DNA from: Pseudomonas nitroreducens TX1
GTDB lineage: Bacteria; Pseudomonadota; Gammaproteobacteria; Pseudomonadales; Pseudomonadaceae
Assembly (NCBI RefSeq): GCF_000313755.1
Contig: NZ_AMZB01000064.1
Span: forward strand, 1-33,719
DNA length: 33,719 bases
Reading direction: 5' to 3'
Made by a program: the position numbers and the translations under genes
Shown here: positions 8,383 through 16,128 of the stretch, in pieces
Layout: every line of letters starts with the position of its first letter
Position numbering within the stretch: position 1 is the stretch's first letter
Notes under the pieces: model-generated
Told to the model about the DNA's origin: nothing
The model's input: only the letters and a program-made list of their open reading frames with translations
Databases searched by the model: none

Positions 8383-9023
8383 CAATACGCCACGGTAAAC
8401 CGCTGCTGGCGGTGGTTGGCCTGCTCGGCCTCGTCGATCATCGCCACTGCCAGGTCCGGCAGGGAGATGCGGCTTTCGCCGTTGCCATCGAACAGCACCT
8501 GGTCACCGCCGACGCGGAAGCTGCCGGTACGGGTTTCGCCGTCGAGCAGCATGGCCGGGCTGAGGAAGGCCCAGTCCAGGCCCTTCTCCGCGCGCAATTG
8601 GTCCAGCGCATCGGCCGCGCCCAGCGCGCCCTGTTTCCACTGTTCGGGGAATTCCGGACTGTCCACCAGGCGCTGGCCGGGGGCGATTTCCAGGCTGCCG
8701 GCGCCGCCGAGCACCAGCAGGCGCTTCACGCCGGCGGCCTTCACGCCGTCGAGGATGGCTCGGCTGCCCCTGGCGTGGGCGCCACGGATGTCCGGGTTGC
8801 CCCAGCCGGCGTTGAACGCGCTGATCACAGCGTCCTGGCCGGCGACGGCACGGGCGACCTGGGCCGGGTCGTAGACGTCGGCCTGGACCACCCTGAGATT
8901 GTCACGCACCGGCAGTTTCGCCGGGTCGCGCACCAGCGCAGTCACCTGGTGGCCGCGGCGCAGGGCTTCTTCGAGGAAGTAATGGCCGACGTGGCCGGTG
9001 GCGCCGATCAGGGCAATGTTCAT
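8382..9023 (-). CDS. NAD(P)-binding oxidoreductase, atypical SDR (NmrA/YwnB-like)
   Basis: The 213-residue protein opens with the dinucleotide-binding fingerprint GATGHVGHYF (7-16) and has LVRDPAKLP (about 34-42), typical of NAD(P)-dependent atypical short-chain dehydrogenases annotated as epimerase or NAD(P)H-binding proteins. The usual catalytic YxxxK is not evident, as in this subgroup. The start at 9023 has a weak ribosome site (AAGGTG). It is a single gene between the adhesin locus and the valine-like cluster, with no operon partner. The substrate is unknown; a role in redox sensing or quinone/flavin reduction would be a guess. Confidence 0.85.
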   Translation of the reverse strand: MNIALIGATGHVGHYFLEEALRRGHQVTALVRDPAKLPVRDNLRVVQADVYDPAQVARAVAGQDAVISAFNAGWGNPDIRGAHARGSRAILDGVKAAGVKRLLVLGGAGSLEIAPGQRLVDSPEFPEQWKQGALGAADALDQLRAEKGLDWAFLSPAMLLDGETRTGSFRVGGDQVLFDGNGESRISLPDLAVAMIDEAEQANHRQQRFTVAY

Positions 9024-9158
9024 GCAATCACCTTTTCGTGGGAGGAGGTGCCGGACTCAGGTCGGTGAGGCCGGCAGGTGTTGCATCTTCGGCCGAGCGC
9101 GACGGGGGATAAAGCCACGCCCGCGCCATGCACTCGTAAGCCTGGCTTCACAATCGGC

Positions 9159-10043
9159 TCAGTGATTGAAGAGCTTCTGCACCACGGAGAAGTCCTGCTC
9201 GCCATGCCCCTGCTTGACCAGCAGGCGGTACAGCGCCAGGGCCAGGCTGCCCATGGGCGTGCTGTTGCCGCTGACCTGCGCGGTCTCCTGCGCCAGGCCC
9301 AGGTCCTTGGTCATCAGCGCGGCCATGAAGCCGCCGGCATAGCCGCGGGAGGCGGGGGCGTTCTCCATCACGCCGGGCCACGGGTTGTAGACCTCCAGCG
9401 CCCAGTTGCCGCCGGAGCTGCGCCGCATGATCTCCGACAGTACCACCGGGTCCAGGCCATTGGCGGCGCCTAGGGCGAGGGATTCGGCGGTGCCGATCAT
9501 CAGCACGGCGAGCAGCTGGTTGTTGCACACCTTGGCCACTTGCCCTGCACCGTCGCCGCCGGCGTGGAAGATGTTCCGGCCCATGGCGGAGAACACCGGG
9601 CGTGCGCGTTCGAGCACCTGGGCGTCGCCGCCGACCATGAAGGTCAGGGTGCCGGCGATGGCACCGCCGGTACCGCCGGAGACGGGGGCGTCGAGCATGG
9701 GGATCTTCAGTTCGGCAGCAGCCTGGTGGACTTTGCGCGCCGAGGCGGGAGCGATGGTGGAGCACTCCAGCACCAGGGTGCCGGGGGCGATGTGCGCGAG
9801 CAGGCCCTCGTTGCCGAGGTACAGCCCCTCGACGTGCTGGCTGGCCGGCAGCATGGTGACCACTATATCGGCGCCATCCACCGCGTCGTGGGCGCTGCGG
9901 GCGGCACTGGCCCCCTGGGCGACCAGGCCGTCGATGGCGCTCTGCACCAGGTCGAACACGCGCAGCAGGTAGCCGGCCTTGATCAGGTTGGCGGCCATGG
10001 GGGCGCCCATGTGGCCGAGGCCGATGAAGGCGATGGTTTGCAT
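9159..10043 (-). CDS. mmsB: 3-hydroxyisobutyrate dehydrogenase
   Basis: The enzyme oxidises 3-hydroxyisobutyrate to methylmalonate semialdehyde with NAD in valine catabolism. The 294-residue protein has the Rossmann motif GLGHMG (8-13), substrate-binding DAPVSGGTGGA (118-128) and the catalytic Lys171 in GAGQVAKVCNN, all hallmarks of the beta-hydroxyacid dehydrogenase family. The length is that of MmsB. The start at 10043 follows a strong AGGAGGAAA; a longer frame exists upstream but has no such site. It lies downstream of the hydrolase gene in the same direction, across a 177-bp gap that contains a palindromic repeat. P. aeruginosa has two such genes (mmsB and PA0743); by context this one corresponds to PA0743, so the mmsB symbol denotes function rather than orthology. 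Confidence 0.88.
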   Translation of the reverse strand: MQTIAFIGLGHMGAPMAANLIKAGYLLRVFDLVQSAIDGLVAQGASAARSAHDAVDGADIVVTMLPASQHVEGLYLGNEGLLAHIAPGTLVLECSTIAPASARKVHQAAAELKIPMLDAPVSGGTGGAIAGTLTFMVGGDAQVLERARPVFSAMGRNIFHAGGDGAGQVAKVCNNQLLAVLMIGTAESLALGAANGLDPVVLSEIMRRSSGGNWALEVYNPWPGVMENAPASRGYAGGFMAALMTKDLGLAQETAQVSGNSTPMGSLALALYRLLVKQGHGEQDFSVVQKLFNH

Positions 10044-10120
10044 GCTGGTTTCCTCCTGTTGGACCGCAGATCGTTCCGGCGCCAGGAGAGAAGCCATGCC
10101 GGCTCAGGGCGGCAGCTCTC

Positions 10121-10197
10121 GTAGGGCGCATAATGCGCGAGCGTTATCCGCCGCCCAGGTGGGCGGCGGATAACCTGTTCCAGGTTATGCGCCCTAC
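10121..10197. repeat. Nested palindromic intergenic repeat
   Basis: Outer arms GTAGGGCGCATAA (10121-10133) and TTATGCGCCCTAC (10185-10197) are exact reverse complements. Inside them GTTATCCGCCGCCC (10143-10156) and GGGCGGCGGATAAC (10161-10174) form a second perfect stem. The whole element can fold into a long cruciform or hairpin between two co-directional genes. It resembles the GTAGGGYG-type dispersed repeats found between genes in Pseudomonas. It may modulate transcript stability or termination ahead of the dehydrogenase gene. Confidence 0.8.
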
Positions 10198-10220
10198 GCT
10201 GCGGCAGGGGACGGCAGGGG

Positions 10221-11324
10221 CTACAGGTCCGCCAGCGGATGCTCGCCCTCCCAGGTCGCGTCGAAGTGCGCATTCACCACTGCATCAGGTATGGCAGCGA
10301 TATCCGGCCAGTGCCAGTGCGGGGTGTTGTCCTTGTCGATCAGCCGCGCCCGCACGCCCTCGGGGAATTCCGGGTGGCGGCAGCAGTTCAGGCTCATCGC
10401 GTACTCCATGCGGAACACCTCGGCAGTCGACAGATGGCGCGCGCGGCGGATCTGTTCCCAGACCAGATGAGCGGTCAGCGGGCAGCCGGCAGCCAGCGTC
10501 TTCGCGCCCCGGGCGATCAGCGCGTCCTCGTCGTTGGCCAGGGCGGTCAGCGCGTTCCAGGCCTCGGCGACGTTGGCGCAGTCCAGCACTGCGTCCAGGC
10601 GCGCGCGGCGCGGCAGCAGCTGGGCCTCGGGCATCTCGCCGCGGGCCTCGTGTTCCAGTGCCTGGAGCAGGCTGTGCAGCTGCACGTCGGCCTGTTCGCG
10701 CCAGTTCAGTTGCACCAGGCCTTCGATCAGGTCTTCCTGCTGGGTGTCGAGCAGGAAGCGATCAGCGAGGTCCAGGTCCAGCGCGTCGCGGGCGTTCATC
10801 TGGGTGGCGGTCAGCCCGAGGAACAGGCCGAGGCGGCCGGGAAGACGGGCGAGGAACCAGCTCGCGCCGACATCCGGGTACAGGCCGATGTTCACCTCCG
10901 GCATGGCCAACCGGCTGCTCGGCGTGACGATGCGCACTCCGGCGCCCTGCATCAGGCCCATGCCGCCGCCCATCACGTAGCCGTGGGCCCAGCAGATCAG
11001 CGGTTTGGAATAGGTGTGGATGAGGTAGTCCAGGCGGTACTCGTCGGCGAAGAAGCGGCGGGCCAGCTCCGGCACTTCACCGGGTTGCGCGCGGCAGGCG
11101 TCGACCAGCTTGCGCACGTCGCCGCCGGCGCAGAAGGCCTTGCCGCCGTTGCCGCGCAGCACCACGCAGGCGATCTGCGCATCGTCCTGCCAGACGCGCA
11201 GCTGGTGGTTCATCGCCTCGATCATCGGCAGGCTCAGGGCGTTCAGGCTCTTCTCCGCGTCCAGCGTCACCACGCCGATGCGGTAGCCGTGCAGGCCGGG
11301 GCGTTCCTCGAACATCACATTCAT
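10221..11324 (-). CDS. 3-hydroxyisobutyryl-CoA hydrolase-like protein (crotonase superfamily)
   Basis: The 367-residue protein matches the hydrolase branch of the crotonase superfamily. It has AFCAGGDVR (63-71), an oxyanion loop GGGMGLMQG, and the acidic residues Glu143 (MPEVNIGL) and Asp151 (YPDVGAS) in the positions used by human HIBCH. The C-terminal extension beyond about 260 residues is also typical of HIBCH. The predicted reaction is release of free 3-hydroxyisobutyrate from its CoA ester in valine degradation, supplying the next gene's dehydrogenase. The start at 11324 lies 10 bp after the stop of the upstream enoyl-CoA hydratase, so the two are one transcript. Generic annotation would be enoyl-CoA hydratase/isomerase (PA0744-like), but the HIBCH features and the neighbours favour the hydrolase call. 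Confidence 0.88.
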   Translation of the reverse strand: MNVMFEERPGLHGYRIGVVTLDAEKSLNALSLPMIEAMNHQLRVWQDDAQIACVVLRGNGGKAFCAGGDVRKLVDACRAQPGEVPELARRFFADEYRLDYLIHTYSKPLICWAHGYVMGGGMGLMQGAGVRIVTPSSRLAMPEVNIGLYPDVGASWFLARLPGRLGLFLGLTATQMNARDALDLDLADRFLLDTQQEDLIEGLVQLNWREQADVQLHSLLQALEHEARGEMPEAQLLPRRARLDAVLDCANVAEAWNALTALANDEDALIARGAKTLAAGCPLTAHLVWEQIRRARHLSTAEVFRMEYAMSLNCCRHPEFPEGVRARLIDKDNTPHWHWPDIAAIPDAVVNAHFDATWEGEHPLADL

Positions 11325-11334
11325 CGTCGGGGCC

Positions 11335-12153
11335 TTATTGGTTGCGCCAGTGCGGATCGCGTTTTTCCAGGAAGGCGTTCACGCCTTCGCGGGTGTCGTC
11401 GGCGTCGAACAGGTCGACGAAGCGCTCGCGCTCTTCCGGCAGCCAGGTGGTCGGGCCGCGTTCGCGGGCGCCCTGGATCAGCGGCTTGATGGTGCGCACC
11501 GCCACCGGGCTCTGGCGGGCGACCTTGGCCGCCAGCAGCAGGGCGGTGCCGCGGGCTTCGCCGGTGTCCACCACCTGCTCGACCAGGCCGATGCGCAGCG
11601 CGGTGTCGGCGTCGACGCGCTCGCCGCAGAGGATCATGCGCTTGGCCCAGCCTTCGCCGACCAGCCACGGCAACGCCTGAGTGCCGCCGGCGCAGGGCAG
11701 CAGGCCCACGGCGGCTTCGGGCAGGGCCATCTGCGCCTGGCGCTCGGCGATGCGGATGTCGCAGGCCAGCGCGCATTCCAGTCCACCGCCCATGGCGTAG
11801 CCATTGATCGCGGCGATGGATACGCCACGGAAGTCGCGCAGCGCCTCGAAGGCTTCGCCGAAGCGGCGGGCCATCTCGCGGGCACGGGCCTTGTCGCCGT
11901 CGGCGAACATGTTCAGGTCGGCGCCGGCGGAGAAGAATTTCGGGCCCTGGCCAGTCACCACCAGGGCGTAGATGTCGTCGTCGCGGTTCAGATGTTCGAT
12001 CACCTGGCGCAGGCCGATCAGCGAGTCGCGGTCCCAGGTGTTGGCCGGCGGGTGGTTGATGGTGATCAGCGCGGTATGGCCGTGCTTTTCCACCGTCAGC
12101 TTGTGGGTCAGGTCGAAGACTCCGGGCTTGTAGGGCTCGAGGGCGTTACTCAT
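11335..12153 (-). CDS. dspI: Enoyl-CoA hydratase, counterpart of DspI (PA0745)
   Basis: This crotonase-fold protein has 272 residues from the ATG at 12153, chosen for the AAGGAGA just upstream; a longer frame to 12213 lacks such a site. Both catalytic glutamates of true hydratases are present: Glu126 in GGGLECALACDI and Glu146 in MALPEAAVGLLP. In P. aeruginosa the corresponding gene dspI is reported to be needed for the dispersion signal cis-2-decenoic acid. Here the neighbours (acyl-CoA dehydrogenase, HIBCH-like hydrolase, HIBADH) supply every reaction around a methacrylyl-CoA hydratase, so valine catabolism is an equally or more natural role. The dspI symbol rests on gene order and length, and the signal function is not established by this sequence. 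Confidence 0.85.
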   Translation of the reverse strand: MSNALEPYKPGVFDLTHKLTVEKHGHTALITINHPPANTWDRDSLIGLRQVIEHLNRDDDIYALVVTGQGPKFFSAGADLNMFADGDKARAREMARRFGEAFEALRDFRGVSIAAINGYAMGGGLECALACDIRIAERQAQMALPEAAVGLLPCAGGTQALPWLVGEGWAKRMILCGERVDADTALRIGLVEQVVDTGEARGTALLLAAKVARQSPVAVRTIKPLIQGARERGPTTWLPEERERFVDLFDADDTREGVNAFLEKRDPHWRNQ

Positions 12154-12273
12154 GGGCATCTCCTTGTCGGTCATGGACATGGACTCTAGGTGTGCGCGGC
12201 GGCACGCGTCCATGTCCGATCTGTTCAGTTGGTGCCCAGTTTGCGGGCGGTTTTTCCAGTTTGTGCGGGATTT

Positions 12274-12414
12274 CCCTCTCCCCCGCCCTCTCCCTGAAGG
12301 GAGAGGGAGCCATCCGGTGTTTCGAGGTTGCTTTGGATTCGGCCGGCGAGCACCGAGCTTCCAAAGCGCATGGGACGGTCCCCTCTCCCTTCAGGGAGAG
12401 GGTTAGGGAGAGGG
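12274..12414. repeat. Inverted pair of palindromic repeats (REPIN-like)
   Basis: The left arm (12274-12307) consists of CCCTCTCCC, a short spacer, then CCCTCTCCCTGAAGGGAGAGGG-type palindrome. The right arm (12380-12414) is nearly its reverse complement, with TTAGGGAGAGGG at its outer end. Two REP-type palindromes in inverted orientation about 70 bp apart is the layout of REPIN/REP doublets. The element fills most of the 293-bp gap between the acyl-CoA dehydrogenase and enoyl-CoA hydratase genes. No transposase is present, so it would be a non-autonomous copy. Confidence 0.75.
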
Positions 12415-12446
12415 TCCTGCGCGCTTACTCCAGCGTTGCATGATGG

Positions 12447-13610
12447 TCACAGCAGGCGATCCAGCATCCCGCCCTGTTCCAGCAACCGGCGGGCGACGAT
12501 CACCCGCATGATCTCGTTGGTGCCTTCCAGGATCTGGTGCACGCGGCTGTCGCGCACCCAGCGTTCCAGCGGGTAGTCGTTGAGGTAGCCATAGCCGCCG
12601 TGCAGCTGCAGCGCCTCGTTGCACAGGGCGAAGCAGCGGTCGGTGGCGAATCGCTTGGCCATGGCGCAGTACAGGGTTGCCTCGCCATCCTTGTGGTCCA
12701 GCTTGTGCGCGGCCAGGCGCACCATCTGCCGGCTGGCGGTAAGGTCGGTGAGCATGTCGGCAAGCTTGAATTGCAGGGCCTGGAATTCCGCCAGCGCCTT
12801 GCCGAACTGCTTGCGTTCCTCCACATAGCGCAGCGACTGCTCCAGCGCCGCCTGGGCCGCGCCGAGGGAGCAACTGGCGATGTTCAGGCGACCGCCATCC
12901 AGGCCCTTCATGGCGTAGACGAAGCCCTGGCCTTCCGGACCGATGCGGTTGCCGGCGGGGATGCGCACGCCTTCGAAGGTGATGGTGCGGGTCGGTTGGG
13001 CCTTCCAGCCCATCTTGTCTTCGTTGCGTCCGTAGCGGATGCCCTCGGCGTTGGCCGGCACGAGGAAGCAGGAGATGCCCTTCGCGCCTTCCTCCCCGGT
13101 ACGTGCCATGACGATCAGCACGTCGGTGGAGCCGGCGCCGGAGATGAAGGTCTTGGCGCCATCGAGCACATAGTCGTCGCCGTCGCGTTTGGCGCGGGTG
13201 CGCAGGCGCGCGGCGTCGGAGCCGGCGTCCGGTTCGGTCAGGCAGTAGGAGGCAAGCAATTCGCCGCCGATCAGCCCCGGCAGCCACTGCTCCTTGAGCG
13301 CGGCGTCGCCGAAGCTTGAGAGCATCCAGCTGGCCATGTTGTGGATGGTCATGTACGCGGTGGTGGCGACGCAGCCGGCGGCCAGCTGCTCGAAGATCAG
13401 CGAAGCGGAGAGGCGCGACAGGCCCAGGCCGCCGTCTTCCTCGGCGATGTACAGGCCCAGGTAGCCCTGCTCGGCGGCGCGGCGGATCACTTCCACCGGG
13501 AAGTGGTGCTGGCGGTCCCAGTCGGCGGCGTGGGGCGCCAGTTCACGGCTGGCGAACGCGCGGGCGCTCTCCACCAGCAGGCGTTGTTCTTCGGACAGAT
13601 CGAAATGCAT
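12447..13610 (-). CDS. Acyl-CoA dehydrogenase, isobutyryl-CoA dehydrogenase-like
   Basis: This FAD enzyme (387 residues) is a complete acyl-CoA dehydrogenase. The N-terminal helical domain begins MHFDLSEEQRLLVESAR, the FAD/substrate motifs are SYCLTEPDAGSD (about 131-142) and KTFISGAG, and the C-terminal HQILEGTNEIMR carries the catalytic base Glu362. The Glu position and the short-chain type sequence suit isobutyryl-CoA or 2-methyl-branched substrates, and the downstream genes supply the next valine-pathway steps. The start at 13610 has AGAGGTAG upstream, next to an A-rich AACAAGAACAAACAG tract (13621-13635) that matches the Hfq/Crc target motif. It is first in the leftward cluster and divergent from an AraC-type regulator. 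Substrate specificity is inferred. Confidence 0.9.
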   Translation of the reverse strand: MHFDLSEEQRLLVESARAFASRELAPHAADWDRQHHFPVEVIRRAAEQGYLGLYIAEEDGGLGLSRLSASLIFEQLAAGCVATTAYMTIHNMASWMLSSFGDAALKEQWLPGLIGGELLASYCLTEPDAGSDAARLRTRAKRDGDDYVLDGAKTFISGAGSTDVLIVMARTGEEGAKGISCFLVPANAEGIRYGRNEDKMGWKAQPTRTITFEGVRIPAGNRIGPEGQGFVYAMKGLDGGRLNIASCSLGAAQAALEQSLRYVEERKQFGKALAEFQALQFKLADMLTDLTASRQMVRLAAHKLDHKDGEATLYCAMAKRFATDRCFALCNEALQLHGGYGYLNDYPLERWVRDSRVHQILEGTNEIMRVIVARRLLEQGGMLDRLL

Positions 13611-13620
13611 GCAGCTACCT

Positions 13621-13635
13621 CTGTTTGTTCTTGTT
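13621..13635 (-). promoter_or_regulatory. Hfq/Crc (CA) motif in acyl-CoA dehydrogenase leader
   Basis: Read leftwards the leader is AACAAGAACAAACAG, containing two overlapping copies of the catabolite-activity pattern AAnAAnAA, immediately upstream of the AGAGG ribosome site. Hfq with Crc binds such tracts and blocks translation when preferred carbon sources are present. Assignment is by motif and position. Confidence 0.6.
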
Positions 13636-13791
13636 GGCTACCGCTTCGCGCTTGTGGCGCGCGCGCTCCTGGGCGAAGAGGCTCTTGGGTAAAGAGTCCT
13701 TCGGTTATAGCCGTTGCGCCGGCTGCTGTGGATTGACGATCTTGTGCTGGAGATGGACGATCTTGGCATTGCAGATCCCGGATGCCTGCTC

Positions 13792-14670
13792 ATGTCCCGT
13801 CCACTGATTTCCACCTGGCCGCTGCCGCAGCAGGGCGTGCGCTTCATCACCCCACCGCGCCTGCGCCGCGCGCTGGATCGCCATCCGCTCGGCCAGGCCT
13901 GCTATCCGTTGGCCCTGGGCTACTACCCGGCGGCGGTGGGGCACCGCATGGAGCGGGAAGACCCGGATGATCACCTGCTGATCTACTGCAGTGCCGGGCA
14001 GGGCTGGCTGGAAACGGCGGATGGACGATTCGAGGTCGCCGGCGGCGATCTGCTGGTGCTGCCCAAGGGGCGCGCCCATGCCTACGGGGCCGACCCCCAG
14101 CGACCCTGGTCGATCTTCTGGGTGCACCTGGAAGGCCGGCTGGCCGAGGACTTCCTGCGCCCGCTGGGCAAGTCGCCGCGCCTGCGCGTGGGGGTGCAGC
14201 CGCGCCTTCTGGGAGAGTTCGACGCGCTATTGGCGCTACGCCGGCAGGGCCTGAGCCTGCCACACTTCATCCATGCGGCGCATCTGCTGCAGAGCCTGCT
14301 GACCTCGCTGGCCCTGCGCCCGGCGCGGGCGCGGCTGAAGTCCGGGCGGGTGCTGGACGTGGAAGCGGTGCAGGCGATGATGCGCGAGCACCTGCACGAT
14401 GCGCTGAACCTCGATGAGCTGGCCGCGCAGTTCCGCCTGTCGCGCTTCCACTTCGCCAAGACCTATCGCGCGCTGACCGGCCAGGCGCCGATCCAGGATT
14501 TCATCCGCCTGAAGATGACCCACGCCTGCCGACTGCTCGACCAGGGCAACCTGGAAGTGCGCCAGGTCGCCGAGCAGCTCGGCTATGCCGATGCCTATTA
14601 CTTCTCGCGGCTGTTCAAGCGCGTGGTAGGCATGGCGCCCAGCCACTACCGGGCATTGCATACCGGCTGA
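13792..14670 (+). CDS. AraC-family transcriptional regulator
   Basis: From the ATG at 13792 the protein has 292 residues. An N-terminal cupin-like sensor domain (about 1-170, with DDHLLIYCSAGQGWLE) is followed by a C-terminal double helix-turn-helix (about 187-288), including LNLDELAAQFRLSRFHFAKTYRALTG and the AraC signature GYADAYYFSRLFKRVVGMAPSHYR. In-frame upstream starts exist (ATG 13753, TTG 13714). None has a convincing ribosome site, so the N-terminus is uncertain. It is transcribed divergently from the acyl-CoA dehydrogenase cluster, which makes it the probable activator of that cluster, analogous to MmsR for mmsAB. It corresponds in position to PA0748. The inducer is unknown. Confidence 0.88.
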   Translation: MSRPLISTWPLPQQGVRFITPPRLRRALDRHPLGQACYPLALGYYPAAVGHRMEREDPDDHLLIYCSAGQGWLETADGRFEVAGGDLLVLPKGRAHAYGADPQRPWSIFWVHLEGRLAEDFLRPLGKSPRLRVGVQPRLLGEFDALLALRRQGLSLPHFIHAAHLLQSLLTSLALRPARARLKSGRVLDVEAVQAMMREHLHDALNLDELAAQFRLSRFHFAKTYRALTGQAPIQDFIRLKMTHACRLLDQGNLEVRQVAEQLGYADAYYFSRLFKRVVGMAPSHYRALHTG

Positions 14671-14671
14671 G

Positions 14672-15919
14672 TCATTGCAGGGTCAGCGGCTTGCCCGCGG
14701 CGCGGCGCTCGGCCTGCCATTCGGCGAGAGTCGGGGCCGCCTCGGGGCCGTCCATGTGCTCGACGATCTCGAAATAGTCCTGGTGCAGCGGGCTGCGCAT
14801 CACTTCGTCGCGCGGTTTCACCTTCACCACGTAGACGCGCTGGATGTTCTGGTGGTCGAAGTCGCGCCATTGCTGCTCGCCCTTGAGCAGGCTGTAGCGA
14901 TGGCCTTCCAGCGCCTTCACCAGCGCATCGCTGTCCAGGCTGCCGCTGCGCTTGGCAGCGTCGGCCCACTGGTAGACGATGCTGTAGGCCGAGGCGGCGG
15001 AGCTGGCGGGATAGACGCCGTAACGCTGGGTGAAATCGCGCACGAAGGCCTGTCCGCGCGCCGAGCCTTCGCGCGCGGGCACCTGCCAGGTCCAGGGTTC
15101 GGTGCCGATCACGCCTTGCATCAGGCCGGGGCCGGCCAGCTCGACCATGCTCTGGGTGAGGTTGGGTGCGATGATCTGGTGGTTGCGCGTCAGGCCCAGT
15201 TCGTCGGCGATGCGCATGGCGTGCACCAGGTCCTCGCCGAACAATGCCAGGACCAGCACGTCGGCCTTGCTCGCGGCGGCCTGGGTCAGCGCATCGCGGT
15301 AATCGGAAAGGCGCGCGCCGGGGAAGGGCACCTTGATCGACGGATGCCGCGCGGCGTCCTCGGTGCCGGTGTAGTGGCGCAGCGAGCTTTCGGTGGTCAG
15401 GCCCCAGGTGTAGTTGGCGGTGACGTAGAAGTAGCGCTTGCCCGGCAGCGTGCGGCCCAGGTAGCTGCCCAGGGCGCGGGCGCTCATCCAGGCGCTGTTG
15501 CACTCGCGGAACATGTAGCGCTGGCCGTCCTTGCCGGTGGTGTCGTTGGAATAGGTGAGGGTGCCGAAGTACAGCAGCTTCTTCTGCGCCGCCCTCTCGC
15601 CAGCGGCAATGGCCACCGCGCTGGAGGCGCCGCCGAAGAACATCGCCGCGCCGTCGGCGGCCATGGCGTCGATATTGCGCAGGGCCTTTTCCGGACGCGA
15701 GGCGTCGTCCTTGCTCAGCAGATGCAGCGGCCGGCCGAGCACACCGCCCTGGGCGTTGATCTCGTCGATGGCCAGCAGCGCGCCGCGCATCTGCGCGAGA
15801 CCTTCTTCCTTGTAGGAGCCGGTGCGGGGGTAATTGAGGCCGAGGTTGATCGGTTCGGCGGCTTGCGCCAGGCAGCTGAGGGTAGCCACCAGCGAGAGTG
15901 CGGCAGTCAGAAAGCGCAT
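14672..15919 (-). CDS. Periplasmic branched-chain/amide-type substrate-binding protein
   Basis: The 415-residue protein has a signal peptide (1-20, ending AQA before AEPINLG) and a type 1 periplasmic-binding fold (Peripla_BP_6, LivK/UrtA-like). Recognisable segments are GALLAIDEINAQGGVLGR, FFGGASSAVAIA and SDYRDALTQAAASKADVLVLALFGEDLVH. The start at 15919 follows AGGGAAC. No permease or ATPase gene is nearby, so it is an orphan, either feeding a transporter encoded elsewhere or acting as a sensor protein. Its stop is one base from that of the AraC gene (convergent). The leader contains AATAAGAACAA (15932-15942), an Hfq/Crc-type motif, as expected for a carbon-source uptake gene. Ligand unknown; leucine, urea or short amides would be family-based guesses. 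Confidence 0.88.
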   Translation of the reverse strand: MRFLTAALSLVATLSCLAQAAEPINLGLNYPRTGSYKEEGLAQMRGALLAIDEINAQGGVLGRPLHLLSKDDASRPEKALRNIDAMAADGAAMFFGGASSAVAIAAGERAAQKKLLYFGTLTYSNDTTGKDGQRYMFRECNSAWMSARALGSYLGRTLPGKRYFYVTANYTWGLTTESSLRHYTGTEDAARHPSIKVPFPGARLSDYRDALTQAAASKADVLVLALFGEDLVHAMRIADELGLTRNHQIIAPNLTQSMVELAGPGLMQGVIGTEPWTWQVPAREGSARGQAFVRDFTQRYGVYPASSAASAYSIVYQWADAAKRSGSLDSDALVKALEGHRYSLLKGEQQWRDFDHQNIQRVYVVKVKPRDEVMRSPLHQDYFEIVEHMDGPEAAPTLAEWQAERRAAGKPLTLQ

Positions 15920-15931
15920 GTTCGTTCCCTG

Positions 15932-15942
15932 TTGTTCTTATT
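15932..15942 (-). promoter_or_regulatory. Hfq/Crc (CA) motif before substrate-binding protein gene
   Basis: Read leftwards the sequence is AATAAGAACAA, with two overlapping AAnAAnAA matches ending a few bases before the AGGGAAC ribosome site of the binding-protein gene. Inferred target of Hfq/Crc translational repression. Confidence 0.5.
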
Positions 15943-16128
15943 GGCGGGTGAAGCGAAGAGGGGACTGTGCACAGACTGGCCGGCCACTCCCATTGGCCTT
16001 TGGTCGAATCCGGACGTGGTCGATGGACGCAGGATGGCGCGTGCCGTCGCCCTCGCTGGCGTCCTCGACCGTGCGCTTTCTGCGATGGCTCGCTAGTCTG
16101 CGGCCACGACAGGAAGAAGGACTGCTCG

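Noticed and set aside
12274..12307. Left palindrome as the terminator of the acyl-CoA dehydrogenase gene
   Set aside because: The stem is followed by GC-rich sequence without a U-tract in either direction, and a second inverted copy nearby fits a repeat element better.
15967..16128. N-terminal extension of the small membrane protein before ung
   Set aside because: The 54 extra residues are Arg/Cys/Trp-rich with no ribosome site, while the ATG at 16129 has one and starts a clean membrane helix.
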